A DNA stretch of 48,912 nt from Candidatus Sulfopaludibacter sp. SbA3 (GCA_945893365.1 CAMDED010000045.1:1-48912), one strand, 5' to 3'. Counted from the first letter of the stretch, positions 33,209 to 42,303 are shown. The notes: generated by a model from the sequence alone, not told the origin. Made by a program: numbers and translations.

Positions 33209-34954
33209 TTGCAGGTCGCGCCTACGCCTCAGATCGCGGTACTCGACGCCGGCGGGCAGTACTGCCATCTGATTGCACGCAAGGTCCGCGAATTCGGCGT
33301 TTATGCGGCCGTGTACCCCAGTGAGACGCCCGCGCACGCGCTCAGCGGCGCGAAGGGCCTGATTATATCGGGCGGTCCCAGCAGCGTCTACGATGCCGGC
33401 AGCCCCACCGTCGATCCCGCGATCTTTTCGGCCCTCCACCCCGTGCTGGGTATTTGCTATGGATTGCATCTTGCCGCGCACCTGCTCGGCGGGACGGTTA
33501 CCAGGGGCGTCAAAGGCGAGTTTGGAATCGCGACGCTCGAGTTGGAGAATCCTTCGAATCCCCTATTCGACGGGCTCCCGCCAATGCAGCAAGTGTGGAT
33601 GAGCCATCGGGATCTGGTCACCGGCCTCCCCGAGGGCTTCCGGAATCTGGGGCGGACCGTTACTTGTCCGGTCGCGGCGGCGGGCGACGTGGCGCGCGGG
33701 CTCTACGGCGTCCAGTTTCATCCCGAAGTGGTCCACACGACGCACGGAAAGAGGCTGCTTTCGAATTTCCTGTTCAACGTTTGCGGCTGCGCGCAGGACT
33801 GGGACCCGGGCCGGCGCATTCCGATGGTGGAGGAGTCCATCCGTGAAACCGTGGGCAGCCGCAATGTATTTTTCTTCACGAGCGGCGGCGTGGATTCTAC
33901 CGTAGCCTACACCCTGTGCCGGCACGCGCTGGGCGCGGACCGGGTTCGCGGCGTCTACGTCGACACCGGTCTGATGCGGGAGGGCGAGTCGGAATTCGTG
34001 AAACGCGCCATGCCTACGGTGTCGATTGAATCCGCGCAAGACGAGTTTCTCCTGGCGCTCGAAGGCGTGTGCGATCCGGAGCGGAAGCGCCAGATCATCG
34101 GAGAGCAGTTCCTGAAGGTGCAGGAGCGCGTGGCGGAGCAATACGGCCTTCTCGACGGCCACTGGATTCTCGGCCAGGGAACTATCTATCCGGATACCAT
34201 CGAATCGGGTGGAACGGCGAAAGCCGCGCTCATCAAAACGCACCACAACCGCGTCGAGGGCGTCCAGCGGCTGCTCGAGCTCAACCTGATCGTCGAGCCT
34301 CTGAGTTCGTTCTACAAGGACGAAGTGCGCGAGATCGGGCGTGAACTGGGATTGCCCGCGGAACTATTGGACCGGCATCCTTTCCCTGGCCCCGGTCTCG
34401 CCATTCGCTGCCTGTGCTCGAGTGAATCGGGTCCGTGGCCGTCCACGCCCATAAATTCCGTAGGCGTTCAGGGCGATTCGCGCAGCTACGCGCCGGTTCA
34501 CATAGTCGATGAATTTCCAATCGCGGCGGCCGGACTCCACGCCACGGCCACCGAACTGATCAACGGAACGGATGGCGTCAATCGAGTTGCGGCCCTGGTT
34601 GCGAGCCGTTCACCGCTCAGTGAGATGCAGGTTTCGGCGAGTAGTTTGACCGCGGTGCGTCTCGCCCGGTTGCGTCGCGCGGACCACATTGTACGCTCCG
34701 CGTGCGATCGAACGGGGTTCGAAAAGCGGGTATGGCAGTTTCCCGTAATTCTGATTCCGCTCGGTACCGCGGATTTGCCCGATTCCATCGTGCTGCGCCC
34801 AGTCGATTCCGTCGACGGGATGACCGCGCAGTCGGTCTTGATGGAAGAACGGGAACTGCGCAAGTTAGCGGAAGAGCTCCTGGCGGTTGACGGCGTGGCA
34901 GCGGTATTATACGATCTGACTCACAAGCCGCCCGGCACGATTGAGTGGGAGTGA
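33209..34954 (+). CDS. guaA: GMP synthase (glutamine-hydrolysing), long form
   Basis: A 581-aa enzyme converting XMP to GMP with glutamine and ATP. The class I glutaminase part has AVLDAGGQYCHLIARKVREF, catalytic Cys in LGICYGLHLA and His-Glu in QFHPEVVHT. The ATP-pyrophosphatase part has the P-loop FTSGGVDSTVAY near residue 224. The dimerisation domain is unusual: after FPGPGLAIRCLC comes NSVGVQGDSRSYAPVHIV and about 60 further residues before RRADHIVRSAC, and the end is DLTHKPPGTIEWE. Standard bacterial GuaA (about 520 aa) has the SVGV-GD-R-Y motif after the helix, not before it. Start TTG 33209 is the first sensible codon after ctpA; upstream residues of the open frame belong to another frame of ctpA. 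Confidence 0.9.
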   Translation: MQVAPTPQIAVLDAGGQYCHLIARKVREFGVYAAVYPSETPAHALSGAKGLIISGGPSSVYDAGSPTVDPAIFSALHPVLGICYGLHLAAHLLGGTVTRGVKGEFGIATLELENPSNPLFDGLPPMQQVWMSHRDLVTGLPEGFRNLGRTVTCPVAAAGDVARGLYGVQFHPEVVHTTHGKRLLSNFLFNVCGCAQDWDPGRRIPMVEESIRETVGSRNVFFFTSGGVDSTVAYTLCRHALGADRVRGVYVDTGLMREGESEFVKRAMPTVSIESAQDEFLLALEGVCDPERKRQIIGEQFLKVQERVAEQYGLLDGHWILGQGTIYPDTIESGGTAKAALIKTHHNRVEGVQRLLELNLIVEPLSSFYKDEVREIGRELGLPAELLDRHPFPGPGLAIRCLCSSESGPWPSTPINSVGVQGDSRSYAPVHIVDEFPIAAAGLHATATELINGTDGVNRVAALVASRSPLSEMQVSASSLTAVRLARLRRADHIVRSACDRTGFEKRVWQFPVILIPLGTADLPDSIVLRPVDSVDGMTAQSVLMEERELRKLAEELLAVDGVAAVLYDLTHKPPGTIEWE

Positions 34955-34973
34955 CCCTCGGGAGTAGCCCTCA

Positions 34974-36146
34974 ATGCCCCCTTCGAGACGCGATTTCGTT
35001 TTCGCCGCCGCCGCACCGGCATTCGCGGCGCCCGCCGAAAAACTGACGATCACGTCGGTTCGCGCCTTTCCGGTCAACGTCGGCGGTCTGTTCCAGCGCG
35101 AGGCGCCGAAGTTCACCTCCGATTTCGATCCCGCCCGTTCGCGATGGTTCGGACCGTTCGCACAGCTTGCCGGCGCGATCGCCGTTGAGATCAAGACGAG
35201 CCGGGGCCTTACCGGTTATGGACTCGGCGGTGGCGGCGGCGCGGCAGCCTACATCATTGAGCATCACCTGGCGGGTCTCCTGGTTGGCGCGAATGCATCG
35301 CAGGTCGAGCTTCTCTGGGAACAACTCTACAACTCCACGCTCTTCTACGGCCGCAAAGGCCTCCCGATCATGGCCATGAGCGGCATCGACAACGCGCTTT
35401 GGGACATCCGGGGAAAACAGGCGGCACAACCGGTTCACGCGCTCCTGGGCGGCCCGACCAAGGACAAGGTGCTCGCCTATTACACAGGCTTCGAAGTCGA
35501 GAAGGCCCTCGAACTCGGCTTCCGCGCATTCAAATTGCCCATTCGCCACGGCCTTGCGCAGGGGCGCGAGGGGATGGACGCGATCGTCGATCAGATCCGG
35601 GACGCGCGAAAGAAGATCGGCCCCTCACTTGAGCTGATGATCGACTGCCTCTGCCAGTGGGATGTCCCTTACACGCTTGAAATGGCCGATCGCCTGCGCG
35701 AGTTTCGGCTGCACTTCATTGAAGAGCCGCTGTCGCCGGACAACGTCGAAGGTTATGCCAGGCTCTGCCGGGAAGTGAAAGGACCGTTGATCGCGCACGG
35801 CGAGCACGAGTATACGCGCTTCGGATTCGCCGATCTGCTTCGCAACCGCGCCATTCAAGTGCTTCAGCCCGATACGACGTGGTGCGGAGGCGTGACGGAG
35901 CTGCGCCGCATCGGCGCTTTGGCCGCGGCGGAGTCGCTCCGGATGATTCCCCACCGCGGTGGGAGCCCCTATGGGTTGGCCGTCATTTTGACGTCTCCCA
36001 ACTGTCCCATGGCCGAGAGCTTCGGCATTCTAGAGCGGATGAATCCGGTGATGGCGGCCATGACGTCGAGGTTCGAGAAAGGGTATTATTATCCTTCGGA
36101 CAAGCCCGGCTTTGGCGTCGATATCAACGAGCGCATGTTTCAATAG
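34974..36146 (+). CDS. Enolase-superfamily sugar acid dehydratase (rhamnonate dehydratase-like)
   Basis: A 390-aa member of the mandelate racemase/muconate lactonising group, closest by eye to L-rhamnonate dehydratase. The N-terminus MPPSRRDFVFAAAAPAFAA is a twin-arginine-type leader. Metal ligands are in LMIDCLCQWD, HFIEEPLSP and IAHGEHEYTRFGF, and the catalytic His lies in RMIPHRGGSPYG. The capping domain starts ITSVRAFPVNVGG. Such enzymes dehydrate aldonic acids to 2-keto-3-deoxy acids. The next gene encodes a DapA-family aldolase, which would cleave that product. The leader suggests export, unusual for this family. Confidence 0.82.
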   Translation: MPPSRRDFVFAAAAPAFAAPAEKLTITSVRAFPVNVGGLFQREAPKFTSDFDPARSRWFGPFAQLAGAIAVEIKTSRGLTGYGLGGGGGAAAYIIEHHLAGLLVGANASQVELLWEQLYNSTLFYGRKGLPIMAMSGIDNALWDIRGKQAAQPVHALLGGPTKDKVLAYYTGFEVEKALELGFRAFKLPIRHGLAQGREGMDAIVDQIRDARKKIGPSLELMIDCLCQWDVPYTLEMADRLREFRLHFIEEPLSPDNVEGYARLCREVKGPLIAHGEHEYTRFGFADLLRNRAIQVLQPDTTWCGGVTELRRIGALAAAESLRMIPHRGGSPYGLAVILTSPNCPMAESFGILERMNPVMAAMTSRFEKGYYYPSDKPGFGVDINERMFQ

Positions 36147-36186
36147 GCGCAGTTTCAATGCGTAAAGCCCGGCCCTGAGGTGAACC

Positions 36187-37119
36187 ATGGATCGACGGCG
36201 ATTCCTCTTTACATTGACAGCTTCCGCCCTGGCGCGGGCCGAGGAGACGAAGCGTCTGGCGGGAATATACCCGATCATGCAGACGCCGTTCAGCGAGTCG
36301 AATGCGCTCGATCTCGAAGCGCTCGCGAAACAAGTGAAGTTCCTCGACCGCTGCGGCGTGCATGGGATGGTCTGGCCGCAACTGGCGAGCGAGTGGTCCG
36401 AACTGTCGCGCGACGAGCGGATTACCGGCGCGGAAACCATCGTGGCCGCGGCGAAGGGTCTGAAGCCGAAGGTAATTCTCGGCGTTCAGGCTCCCGATGT
36501 GGACGGCGCAGTGCAGTACGCGCGCCATGCGGACAAGCTCGGCCCGGATGGGATCATTGCTTTGCCCCTCCCGGACCAGAAGAATCTCGATGCGCTCGCC
36601 GCCTATTACCGCGCCATCGCCAGAGTGTGCGCCCGTCCGCTTTTCGTTCAGGCGATCGGCAACATGTCCGTCGAGTTTATCCTCAAGCTTGCGCGCGAAA
36701 TTCCGTCCCTGCGTTTCGTGAAGGATGAAGCCGGCCACACACTCTCACGGATCTCCGCGTATCGAAAGATCGACAAGTCAATCTCGATCTTCACCGGCGG
36801 GCACGGACGCTCGATGCTCGACGAGATGGCGCGCGGGTCGGCTGGAACGATGCCCGCAGCCGGTTTCGCCGATCTTTACGTGCAGGTCTGGGACCTCTGG
36901 AAGGCAGGGAAACGGCCGCAGGCGATGGATGCGTTCGGCCGTGTTGGGTTGCTGATCACGCAGGTCCAGGCGTACGGATTGCCGTCGCTGAAGTATCTCC
37001 TACAGCAGCGCGGCGTGTTCACGAATACGCGCTGCCGCGGCAAGAATGCGGACGTGTTTGACGAGGAGGCTCGGCGCGCGATCATGGAGACGTACGCATT
37101 CGTCCGCGGCGCCAAATAG
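36187..37119 (+). CDS. Exported DapA-family aldolase/lyase
   Basis: A 310-aa TIM-barrel class I aldolase family protein. It starts with a twin-arginine-type leader (MDRRRFLFTLTASALARA). The barrel has GIYPIMQTPFSESNALDLEA, an active-site Lys in SLRFVKDEAGHT that should form the Schiff base, and GPDGIIALPLPDQ. The GTTGE motif of true dihydrodipicolinate synthase is absent (here PQLASEWSELS), and a separate dapA exists at 39827. So it is more likely a 2-keto-3-deoxy sugar acid aldolase paired with the upstream dehydratase (40 bp gap). Confidence 0.8.
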   Translation: MDRRRFLFTLTASALARAEETKRLAGIYPIMQTPFSESNALDLEALAKQVKFLDRCGVHGMVWPQLASEWSELSRDERITGAETIVAAAKGLKPKVILGVQAPDVDGAVQYARHADKLGPDGIIALPLPDQKNLDALAAYYRAIARVCARPLFVQAIGNMSVEFILKLAREIPSLRFVKDEAGHTLSRISAYRKIDKSISIFTGGHGRSMLDEMARGSAGTMPAAGFADLYVQVWDLWKAGKRPQAMDAFGRVGLLITQVQAYGLPSLKYLLQQRGVFTNTRCRGKNADVFDEEARRAIMETYAFVRGAK

Positions 37120-37157
37120 CTCTTTCCGTACTCGTTTCGCGCGGCATCCGGAACGTC

Positions 37158-37271
37158 AACGCCGTCAACAATGGTCTTGGCAACACGGCGGGCGCTGTCG
37201 GGGTTGTCTTCGCGGATGCAGATGTAGGTCAGGCCGGCGGCGGCGTTGGTCGTCCAGCGGATACGACTCAG
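37158..37271 (-). pseudogene. RelE/ParE-type toxin fragment
   Basis: On the minus strand the sequence SRIRWTTNAAAGLTYICIRE followed by DNPDSARRVAKTIVDGV matches the N-terminal half of RelE/ParE-family toxins. The start codon position holds CTG, overlapping the antitoxin stop as CTGA where intact modules have ATGA. Similarity ends after 'IVDGV', and the catalytic C-terminal strands are missing. It is a truncated remnant. Confidence 0.6.
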
Positions 37272-37491
37272 GAGCGGAATATCCGCTCGATGTTTTCGGC
37301 AACCTCGTCAGGCTCCAGTAAGTCGCCGCGGCGGGCGGATGCGCGGCCTTCCTCGACGCCCTCGACAAACCGGGCGTCATACTCCAACCTACGGTCCACA
37401 GCTTCCTCCACTACCTGCTCGGCATCCCTGCCGGTGCGGCTGGCGAACTGCCGCAAACGCGCCTCTTATCCGCTGAAAAGTGCACTTCCAT
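37268..37491 (-). pseudogene. Frameshifted RelB/ParD-like antitoxin gene
   Basis: From the ATG at 37491 the frame gives MEVHFSADK and then shifts; the continuing frame gives LRQFASRTGRDAEQVVEEAV, a run of charged residues and DLLEPDEVAENIERIFRS. One missing base near 37465 separates the two (SADK then EARLRQF expected). This is the usual antitoxin layout: DNA-binding N-terminus and toxin-binding acidic C-terminus. With the truncated toxin after it, this is a dead toxin-antitoxin module. Confidence 0.65.
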
Positions 37492-37625
37492 CGTTCTCAG
37501 CGTAGAGCTTCCACAGGCCCCTGTCAAACACGTAGTAACGTCTGCTCCAGCGCGGTAGGCGGCCCGGAGCAAATGCAGCAAAGCCTTCGCACGCGATTCC
37601 CCAGTTCGGATATCCTGGAAGGATC

Positions 37626-37646
37626 GCGGAAAACCGTATTTTCCGC
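37626..37646 (+). promoter_or_regulatory. Perfect inverted repeat in lysC leader
   Basis: Arms GCGGAAAA and TTTTCCGC around the loop CCGTA, 28 bp before the ATG of lysC. It could be an operator, an RNA hairpin controlling translation, or part of an attenuator. It does not match the core of the lysine riboswitch as I know it. Confidence 0.5.
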
Positions 37647-37674
37647 CAAAACACCCAAAGGGATTTGTGTACCG

Positions 37675-39048
37675 ATGATTGTGATGAAGTTCGGCGGCAC
37701 CTCCGTCGAGTCGGCGGAAGCCATCGAGCGGGTCGCGCGGATCGTCAAGGCGCGCGTGGATCGGAAGCCGGTTGTCGTCGTTTCGGCGATGGGGAAGACG
37801 ACGAACAAACTGCTCGCGATCGCCAACGCCGCGGTAGCGGGGGACCGCGAAGGATCGCTCCGCCAGATCCAGGAATTGCGCGACTATACGATGCTCGAAG
37901 CGCGGCTCGCGGTCCGTCCCGAAGATCATGCGGCGCTCGAAAGCACGCTCGAGGATCACTTTACCGAGCTTTCGGAGCTGGCGAAAGGTCTGGCGGTCAT
38001 GGGAGAGTTGACCCCGCGTTCGGTCGATGCGATATCGAGCTATGGCGAGCGGATGTCGAGCCACATCGTCGCGCTCGCGTTCCGCCGCTGCGGAATGGAA
38101 ACGGAACATCTCGACGCGCGCCGCGCGATCGTCACCGACAAGCGCCACACGCGGGCCTTGCCTCTGTTTGCGGAAACCTATGCGCGCCTGGCGGCGGCGG
38201 TTCCCGCAATGGCCCAGGACAAAGTTGTCGTGATGGGCGGATTCATTGCCTCGACGCTCGAAGGCGTTACCAGCACGCTCGGCCGGGGTGGGTCCGATTT
38301 AACGGCTTCGATCGTGGGCGCGGGCATCGGAGCGGAGGAGATTCAAATCTGGACGGACGTGGACGGCATGCTGACCGCCGATCCCACAATTCTTCGGGGC
38401 AAAGGTCATCGCGTCAAGACGATTTCCTTCGCCGAAGCCGCAGAGCTGGCGTATTTTGGCGCGAAGGTTCTGCACCCGGCGACCGTCCTGCCGGCGATCG
38501 AGAAGAACATTCCCGTGCTGATATTGAATTCGCGAAGGCCCGAGGTTCCAGGCACGCGGATTGTCGCGGACGCCGTGCCCTGCGCGAACGCGGTGAAGTC
38601 GATCGCCTGCAAGCGGAGAATTATTCTCGTCAATATTCACTCGACGCGGATGCTGATGGCGCACGGTTTTCTGAAGAGCATTTTCGAAGTCTTCGACAAG
38701 CACGAGACTTCCGTCGACATGGTAGCTACATCGGAAGTGAGTGTGTCGCTCACGATCGACGATCCCGCGCGGCTAGGTGACGTCTGCGAGGAGCTGCGGC
38801 ATTTTTCCGAAGTCTCGATCGAAGAGGCGCAAGCGATCGTATGTTTGGTGGGCGATAACATCCGCTTCACGCCGGGTGTGGCTTCGCGCGTCTTCAATGC
38901 GCTCAGCGCCGTGAACATCAGGATGATTTCGCAAGGCGCCTCGCTATTGAACCTTAGCGTGGTTGTGGCGGAGACCGATCTGGAAAGGGCCGTGGGAGCG
39001 CTGCACGACGAATTTTTCTCCGAACTCGACCCTGCAGTTTTCGACTAA
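37675..39048 (+). CDS. lysC: Aspartate kinase
   Basis: A 457-aa monofunctional aspartokinase, the first step to lysine, threonine and methionine. The N-terminal kinase signature is VMKFGGTSVESAEAIERVA, followed by VVVVSAMGKTTNKLL. SSYGERMSSHIVALAFR and MGGFIASTLEGVTSTLGRGG bind aspartate and ATP. Two ACT domains at the C-terminus (from about residue 310: VNIHSTRMLMAHGFLKSIFE and IVCLVGDNIRFTPGVASRVF) give feedback control by amino acids. The ATG at 37675 starts the domain; ATG 37684 is also possible. It opens the lysC-dapB-dapA-dapD group. Confidence 0.92.
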   Translation: MIVMKFGGTSVESAEAIERVARIVKARVDRKPVVVVSAMGKTTNKLLAIANAAVAGDREGSLRQIQELRDYTMLEARLAVRPEDHAALESTLEDHFTELSELAKGLAVMGELTPRSVDAISSYGERMSSHIVALAFRRCGMETEHLDARRAIVTDKRHTRALPLFAETYARLAAAVPAMAQDKVVVMGGFIASTLEGVTSTLGRGGSDLTASIVGAGIGAEEIQIWTDVDGMLTADPTILRGKGHRVKTISFAEAAELAYFGAKVLHPATVLPAIEKNIPVLILNSRRPEVPGTRIVADAVPCANAVKSIACKRRIILVNIHSTRMLMAHGFLKSIFEVFDKHETSVDMVATSEVSVSLTIDDPARLGDVCEELRHFSEVSIEEAQAIVCLVGDNIRFTPGVASRVFNALSAVNIRMISQGASLLNLSVVVAETDLERAVGALHDEFFSELDPAVFD

Positions 39049-39122
39049 CGACCGGCCGCCGATAAGAGCAGGTGAGCACAGATGAAACAAGACTTACATC
39101 CTAACGCCGGTTATTACTCATC

Positions 39123-39815
39123 ATGATGAATCTCGCGCTACTTGGCTACGGCAAAATGGGCAAGACGATCGAACAACTCGCGCCCGAATACGATTTCAAG
39201 GTTTCCTTAAAGCTAGACGAGTTCAACAACGCGAGCTTCGAGGGGATCACGGCGGAGAACTTTAGAGGAGTCGATGTCGCGATCGACTTCTCGATTCCGG
39301 GAGCCGTGGCCGAGAACGCGGAACGTGTTTCCGCCCTGGGAGTGCCGCTTGTGGTGGGCACGACAGGATGGCTCGACCAGGCCGATCGCGTGAAGGCTGC
39401 GATCGCTAAGAACAATACCGGGCTTGTGTGGAGTCCGAACTACTCGATAGGCGTCAACGCTTTTTTCCGGATCGTGGCCGAAGCCGCGCGGCTCCTGAAG
39501 GACGAGCCGTCTTACGGCTCCTGGGCTTGGGAGATTCACCACTCGACAAAGAAGGACGCGCCGTCCGGCACCCTGCTAAAATTGATCGAAGAAATGAAGC
39601 AGGCCGGATACGCGCGCACCATAGACGTAAATTCCAATCGCGCGGGCGCGCACCCCGGAACGCATGAAATCGGGTTCGATTCAGCGGCGGACACGATCAC
39701 CCTGCGGCACACCGCCCGCGGCCGCGAAGGCTTCGCGAGGGGCGCGCTCAAGGCGGCGCAGTGGGTGGCGGAGAAGACGGGTTTTCATGAATTCGCCGAT
39801 ATTTTATTCCGGTAG
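39123..39815 (+). CDS. dapB: 4-hydroxy-tetrahydrodipicolinate reductase
   Basis: A 230-aa DapB. The N-terminal Rossmann motif is LLGYGKMGKTIEQ, shorter than the GxxGxxG of many DapB but in the right place. VVGTTGW is the active-site neighbourhood and WEIHHSTKKDAPSGTLLKL is the substrate-binding signature with catalytic His/Lys. It reduces the DapA product with NAD(P)H. The 74-bp gap after lysC has no strong promoter, so it may be in the same operon. The start codon ATG at 39123 or 39126 has no ribosome binding site. Confidence 0.92.
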   Translation: MMNLALLGYGKMGKTIEQLAPEYDFKVSLKLDEFNNASFEGITAENFRGVDVAIDFSIPGAVAENAERVSALGVPLVVGTTGWLDQADRVKAAIAKNNTGLVWSPNYSIGVNAFFRIVAEAARLLKDEPSYGSWAWEIHHSTKKDAPSGTLLKLIEEMKQAGYARTIDVNSNRAGAHPGTHEIGFDSAADTITLRHTARGREGFARGALKAAQWVAEKTGFHEFADILFR

Positions 39816-39826
39816 GTAAGGGTCCT

Positions 39827-40729
39827 ATGTTCACAGGTTGCGGCACCGCGCTAGTCACTCCATTCCGTTCCGACCTCTCACTTGACGAGGCGGCGCTTCG
39901 CAAACTCGTCGAGAGGCAGGTTGGGGCGGGCATCGATTTTCTGGTTCCCTGCGGAACCACGGGCGAGAGCCCGACACTTTCGAAAGAAGAGCATCTGCGC
40001 GTGATTGAGATGACGGTCGATGCCGCGAAGGCAGGCGGACGAAAGGTTCCCGTGCTCGCGGGCGCGGGTGGCTATAACACCCGGGAAGTGATTGAACTCG
40101 CGCGCGAGGTTGAAGCGCTGGGCGCGGACGGCATCTTGTCGGTAACGCCTTACTACAACAAGCCTACCCAGGAAGGACTGTATCAGCACTACAAGGCGGT
40201 CGCGGCTGCGACAAAGCTGCCGATCGTAGTCTACAGCGTGCTTGGCCGCACCGGCGTGAACGTCGAGGTGGCGACACTCGAGCGGCTCGCGGCGCTGCCG
40301 AATATCGTGGGAGTAAAAGAGGCGTCGGGCAGCGTCACGCAGATCGGGCGCCTGATCAAGCAACTCCCCGAAAGCTTCCTGGTCCTCTCGGGCGACGATT
40401 CGATTACGCTGCCGGTCATGGCGCTGGGCGGACGCGGAATTATCTCCGTGGTTTCAAACGAGGCGCCCGCGATGATGACGAATCTTGCGCGGTTGTGCGC
40501 CGCGGGACGCTTCACGGAAGCGCGCAAAGTTCATGAGCAGCATCTCGATTTGATGGATGTGAACTTCATCGAATCGAATCCGGGTCCCGTAAAAGCGGCC
40601 ATGGCGCTGATGGGATTGCTCGAACTGAATTACCGCTTACCGATGGTCGCGCCGAAGCCTGAGAACATGGCAAGAATTGAAGCCGTTCTGCGAAATGTGA
40701 GCTTGATTCCGGCCGCGGCGGCTGCGTAG
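39827..40729 (+). CDS. dapA: 4-hydroxy-tetrahydrodipicolinate synthase
   Basis: A 300-aa class I aldolase of lysine/mDAP biosynthesis. FLVPCGTTGESPTLSKEEH contains the GTTGE motif, TPYYNKPTQEGLYQHY contains the catalytic Tyr, and IVGVKEASGSV has the Schiff-base Lys. It condenses pyruvate with aspartate semialdehyde. The gene is 11 bp downstream of dapB, in the same operon. Confidence 0.95.
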   Translation: MFTGCGTALVTPFRSDLSLDEAALRKLVERQVGAGIDFLVPCGTTGESPTLSKEEHLRVIEMTVDAAKAGGRKVPVLAGAGGYNTREVIELAREVEALGADGILSVTPYYNKPTQEGLYQHYKAVAAATKLPIVVYSVLGRTGVNVEVATLERLAALPNIVGVKEASGSVTQIGRLIKQLPESFLVLSGDDSITLPVMALGGRGIISVVSNEAPAMMTNLARLCAAGRFTEARKVHEQHLDLMDVNFIESNPGPVKAAMALMGLLELNYRLPMVAPKPENMARIEAVLRNVSLIPAAAAA

Positions 40730-40741
40730 ATCCCGCAAACA

Positions 40742-41578
40742 ATGCAAAACGACATCGAAGCTCTTTTTGAGAACAAGCCCCCGGCCTATACGGAGGAGCA
40801 TTTCCGCCTGTTTCAGAAATTCAAGGCGGCGCTCAACGCGGGGGAAGTCCGCGCGGCTGAACCCGATGCGGAGAGTGCGAGCGGGTGGCGCGTGAATGGC
40901 TGGGTCAAGAAGGGCATCCTGCTCGGCTTCCGCATGGGCGGCGTAGTTGATATGTCCGTGAATGTTTCGCGGCAGCCGTTTTTCGACAAGGCTACGTATC
41001 CCGTGAGGGCTTTCACCGCGGAGAGCGGCGTGCGCATCGTACCCGGCGGTTCGAGTGTCCGCGACGGCTGCTTCATCGGGCGGGGCGTGACTTGCATGCC
41101 CCCGATGTACATCAACGCAGGCGCGTACGTAGGCGACGGCACCATGGTGGACTCGCACGCCTTAGTGGGAAGCTGCGCGCAAATCGGCCGGAACTGTCAC
41201 ATCTCGGCGGCGTCGCAGATCGGCGGCGTACTCGAACCGGTGGGCGCGCTTCCGGTCATTGTGGAAGACGACGTACTGATCGGCGGCAACTGCGGCCTGT
41301 ACGAAGGTGTGGTGGTAAAGAAGCGCGCGGTACTCGGCACCGGCACGATTCTGAACGCTTCGACGCCCGTCTACGACCTGGTACGCGGCACGGTGTACAA
41401 AGCGACGGAATCGCAGCCGCTGGTTATCCCCGAAGAAGCGGTGGTGGTTGCGGGGTCGCGCGCGGTTTCGAGCGGCCCTGGCAAGGAGTGGGGCATCTCT
41501 CTCTACACGCCGGTAATCGTGAAATACCGCGATTCGAAGACGGACGCGCGAATTCAGCTCGAGGACCTGTTACGCTAG
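40742..41578 (+). CDS. dapD: Tetrahydrodipicolinate N-succinyltransferase
   Basis: A 278-aa left-handed beta-helix acyltransferase. Hexapeptide-like repeats run through the middle ([60 protein letters not shown]). [14 protein letters not shown] is typical of DapD. It transfers succinyl from succinyl-CoA to tetrahydrodipicolinate, defining the succinylase branch of meso-diaminopimelate synthesis. It follows dapA by 12 bp. The last four bases overlap the end of the convergent creatininase pseudogene. Confidence 0.93.
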   Translation: MQNDIEALFENKPPAYTEEHFRLFQKFKAALNAGEVRAAEPDAESASGWRVNGWVKKGILLGFRMGGVVDMSVNVSRQPFFDKATYPVRAFTAESGVRIVPGGSSVRDGCFIGRGVTCMPPMYINAGAYVGDGTMVDSHALVGSCAQIGRNCHISAASQIGGVLEPVGALPVIVEDDVLIGGNCGLYEGVVVKKRAVLGTGTILNASTPVYDLVRGTVYKATESQPLVIPEEAVVVAGSRAVSSGPGKEWGISLYTPVIVKYRDSKTDARIQLEDLLR

Positions 41579-42303
41579 TCTGCAACGCTAGAAAACGCGC
41601 GGCCCTTCTCCGTCGTTGCCAGGTTCGGATCGCACTCGACGCCGCTTTCGCTGATCCGGCTCCAGCGATTTACGAAATGCAGCGGCCCCGAGCCAAACAA
41701 ATCGTCATAGATACAGCCGTCGATCGACGAGGGCGCTTCCCGTCCGCCGATCTTTCCGGACTCGACCAGCTCGGGGCGGATGTGCATGTACTCCGCCGTC
41801 TCGAATTCGCACGCGTGCGCCATGCCGCCCGGAAAAACCGATTCGCGCAGGCGGTCGACCGCGGGCTTCGCAAGCCACCAGCGCGCCGCGGCCGCGCAAA
41901 ATGCCTCCGTGTTGCTTACGATCCGCCGCGCCACGAGATCAACATCTGGTTGCTGCCGTGTCCGTTGATCAGCACGATGCGGTCGAACCCCTGCCGCACG
42001 AAAGAGTGCGCCACGTCGTAGACAAAATCGATGAACACCGTTTCGCGGATCGTGATGGTTCCCGGAAAGCCCATGTTGTGTTCGTTAAAGCCGTAGTGGA
42101 TGAGGGGGGCGGTGAGAATCAGTCCGTCCGACCGCCTCGCCGCCTCCTCGGTCACATACTCGACGAGCACGTAATCCACATCGATCGGAAGGTGCGGACC
42201 GTGTTGCTCAATCGCCGCGACGCCGATCACGATCACCTGCGCCCTGCTCGGCGCGCGTCCGGACTTCGGGCCAGGTCAGCGTCCTGTAAAGATGCTTCGT
42301 CAT
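41575..42303 (-). pseudogene. Creatininase-family hydrolase gene with two frameshifts
   Basis: One creatininase-like protein is spread over three frames on the minus strand. The first starts at the ATG at 42303 (MTKHLYRTLTWPEVRTRAEQ), then shifts near 42238 to VIVIGVAAIEQHGPHLPIDV, VFIDFVYDVAHSFVRQGFDR and LINGHGSNQML. A second shift near 41953 leads to DLVARRIVSNTEAFCAA, MAHACEFETAEYMHIRPELV and the C-terminus at 41575. The metal-ligand motifs (EQHGPHLP-D, NGHGSN, EFETAEY) are all kept. Such enzymes hydrolyse creatinine or related amide rings. The ATG overlaps the preceding gene as ATGA. Because conserved motifs survive, either recent mutation or sequencing error in GC-rich runs is possible. 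Confidence 0.75.

Noticed and set aside
37492-37674. Lysine riboswitch (L box) upstream of lysC
   Set aside because: The conserved core blocks of the L box were not recognisable; only simple stems are present.
37665-38780. 371-codon plus-strand frame overlapping lysC
   Set aside because: Out of frame with an obvious aspartate kinase; Arg-rich shadow.
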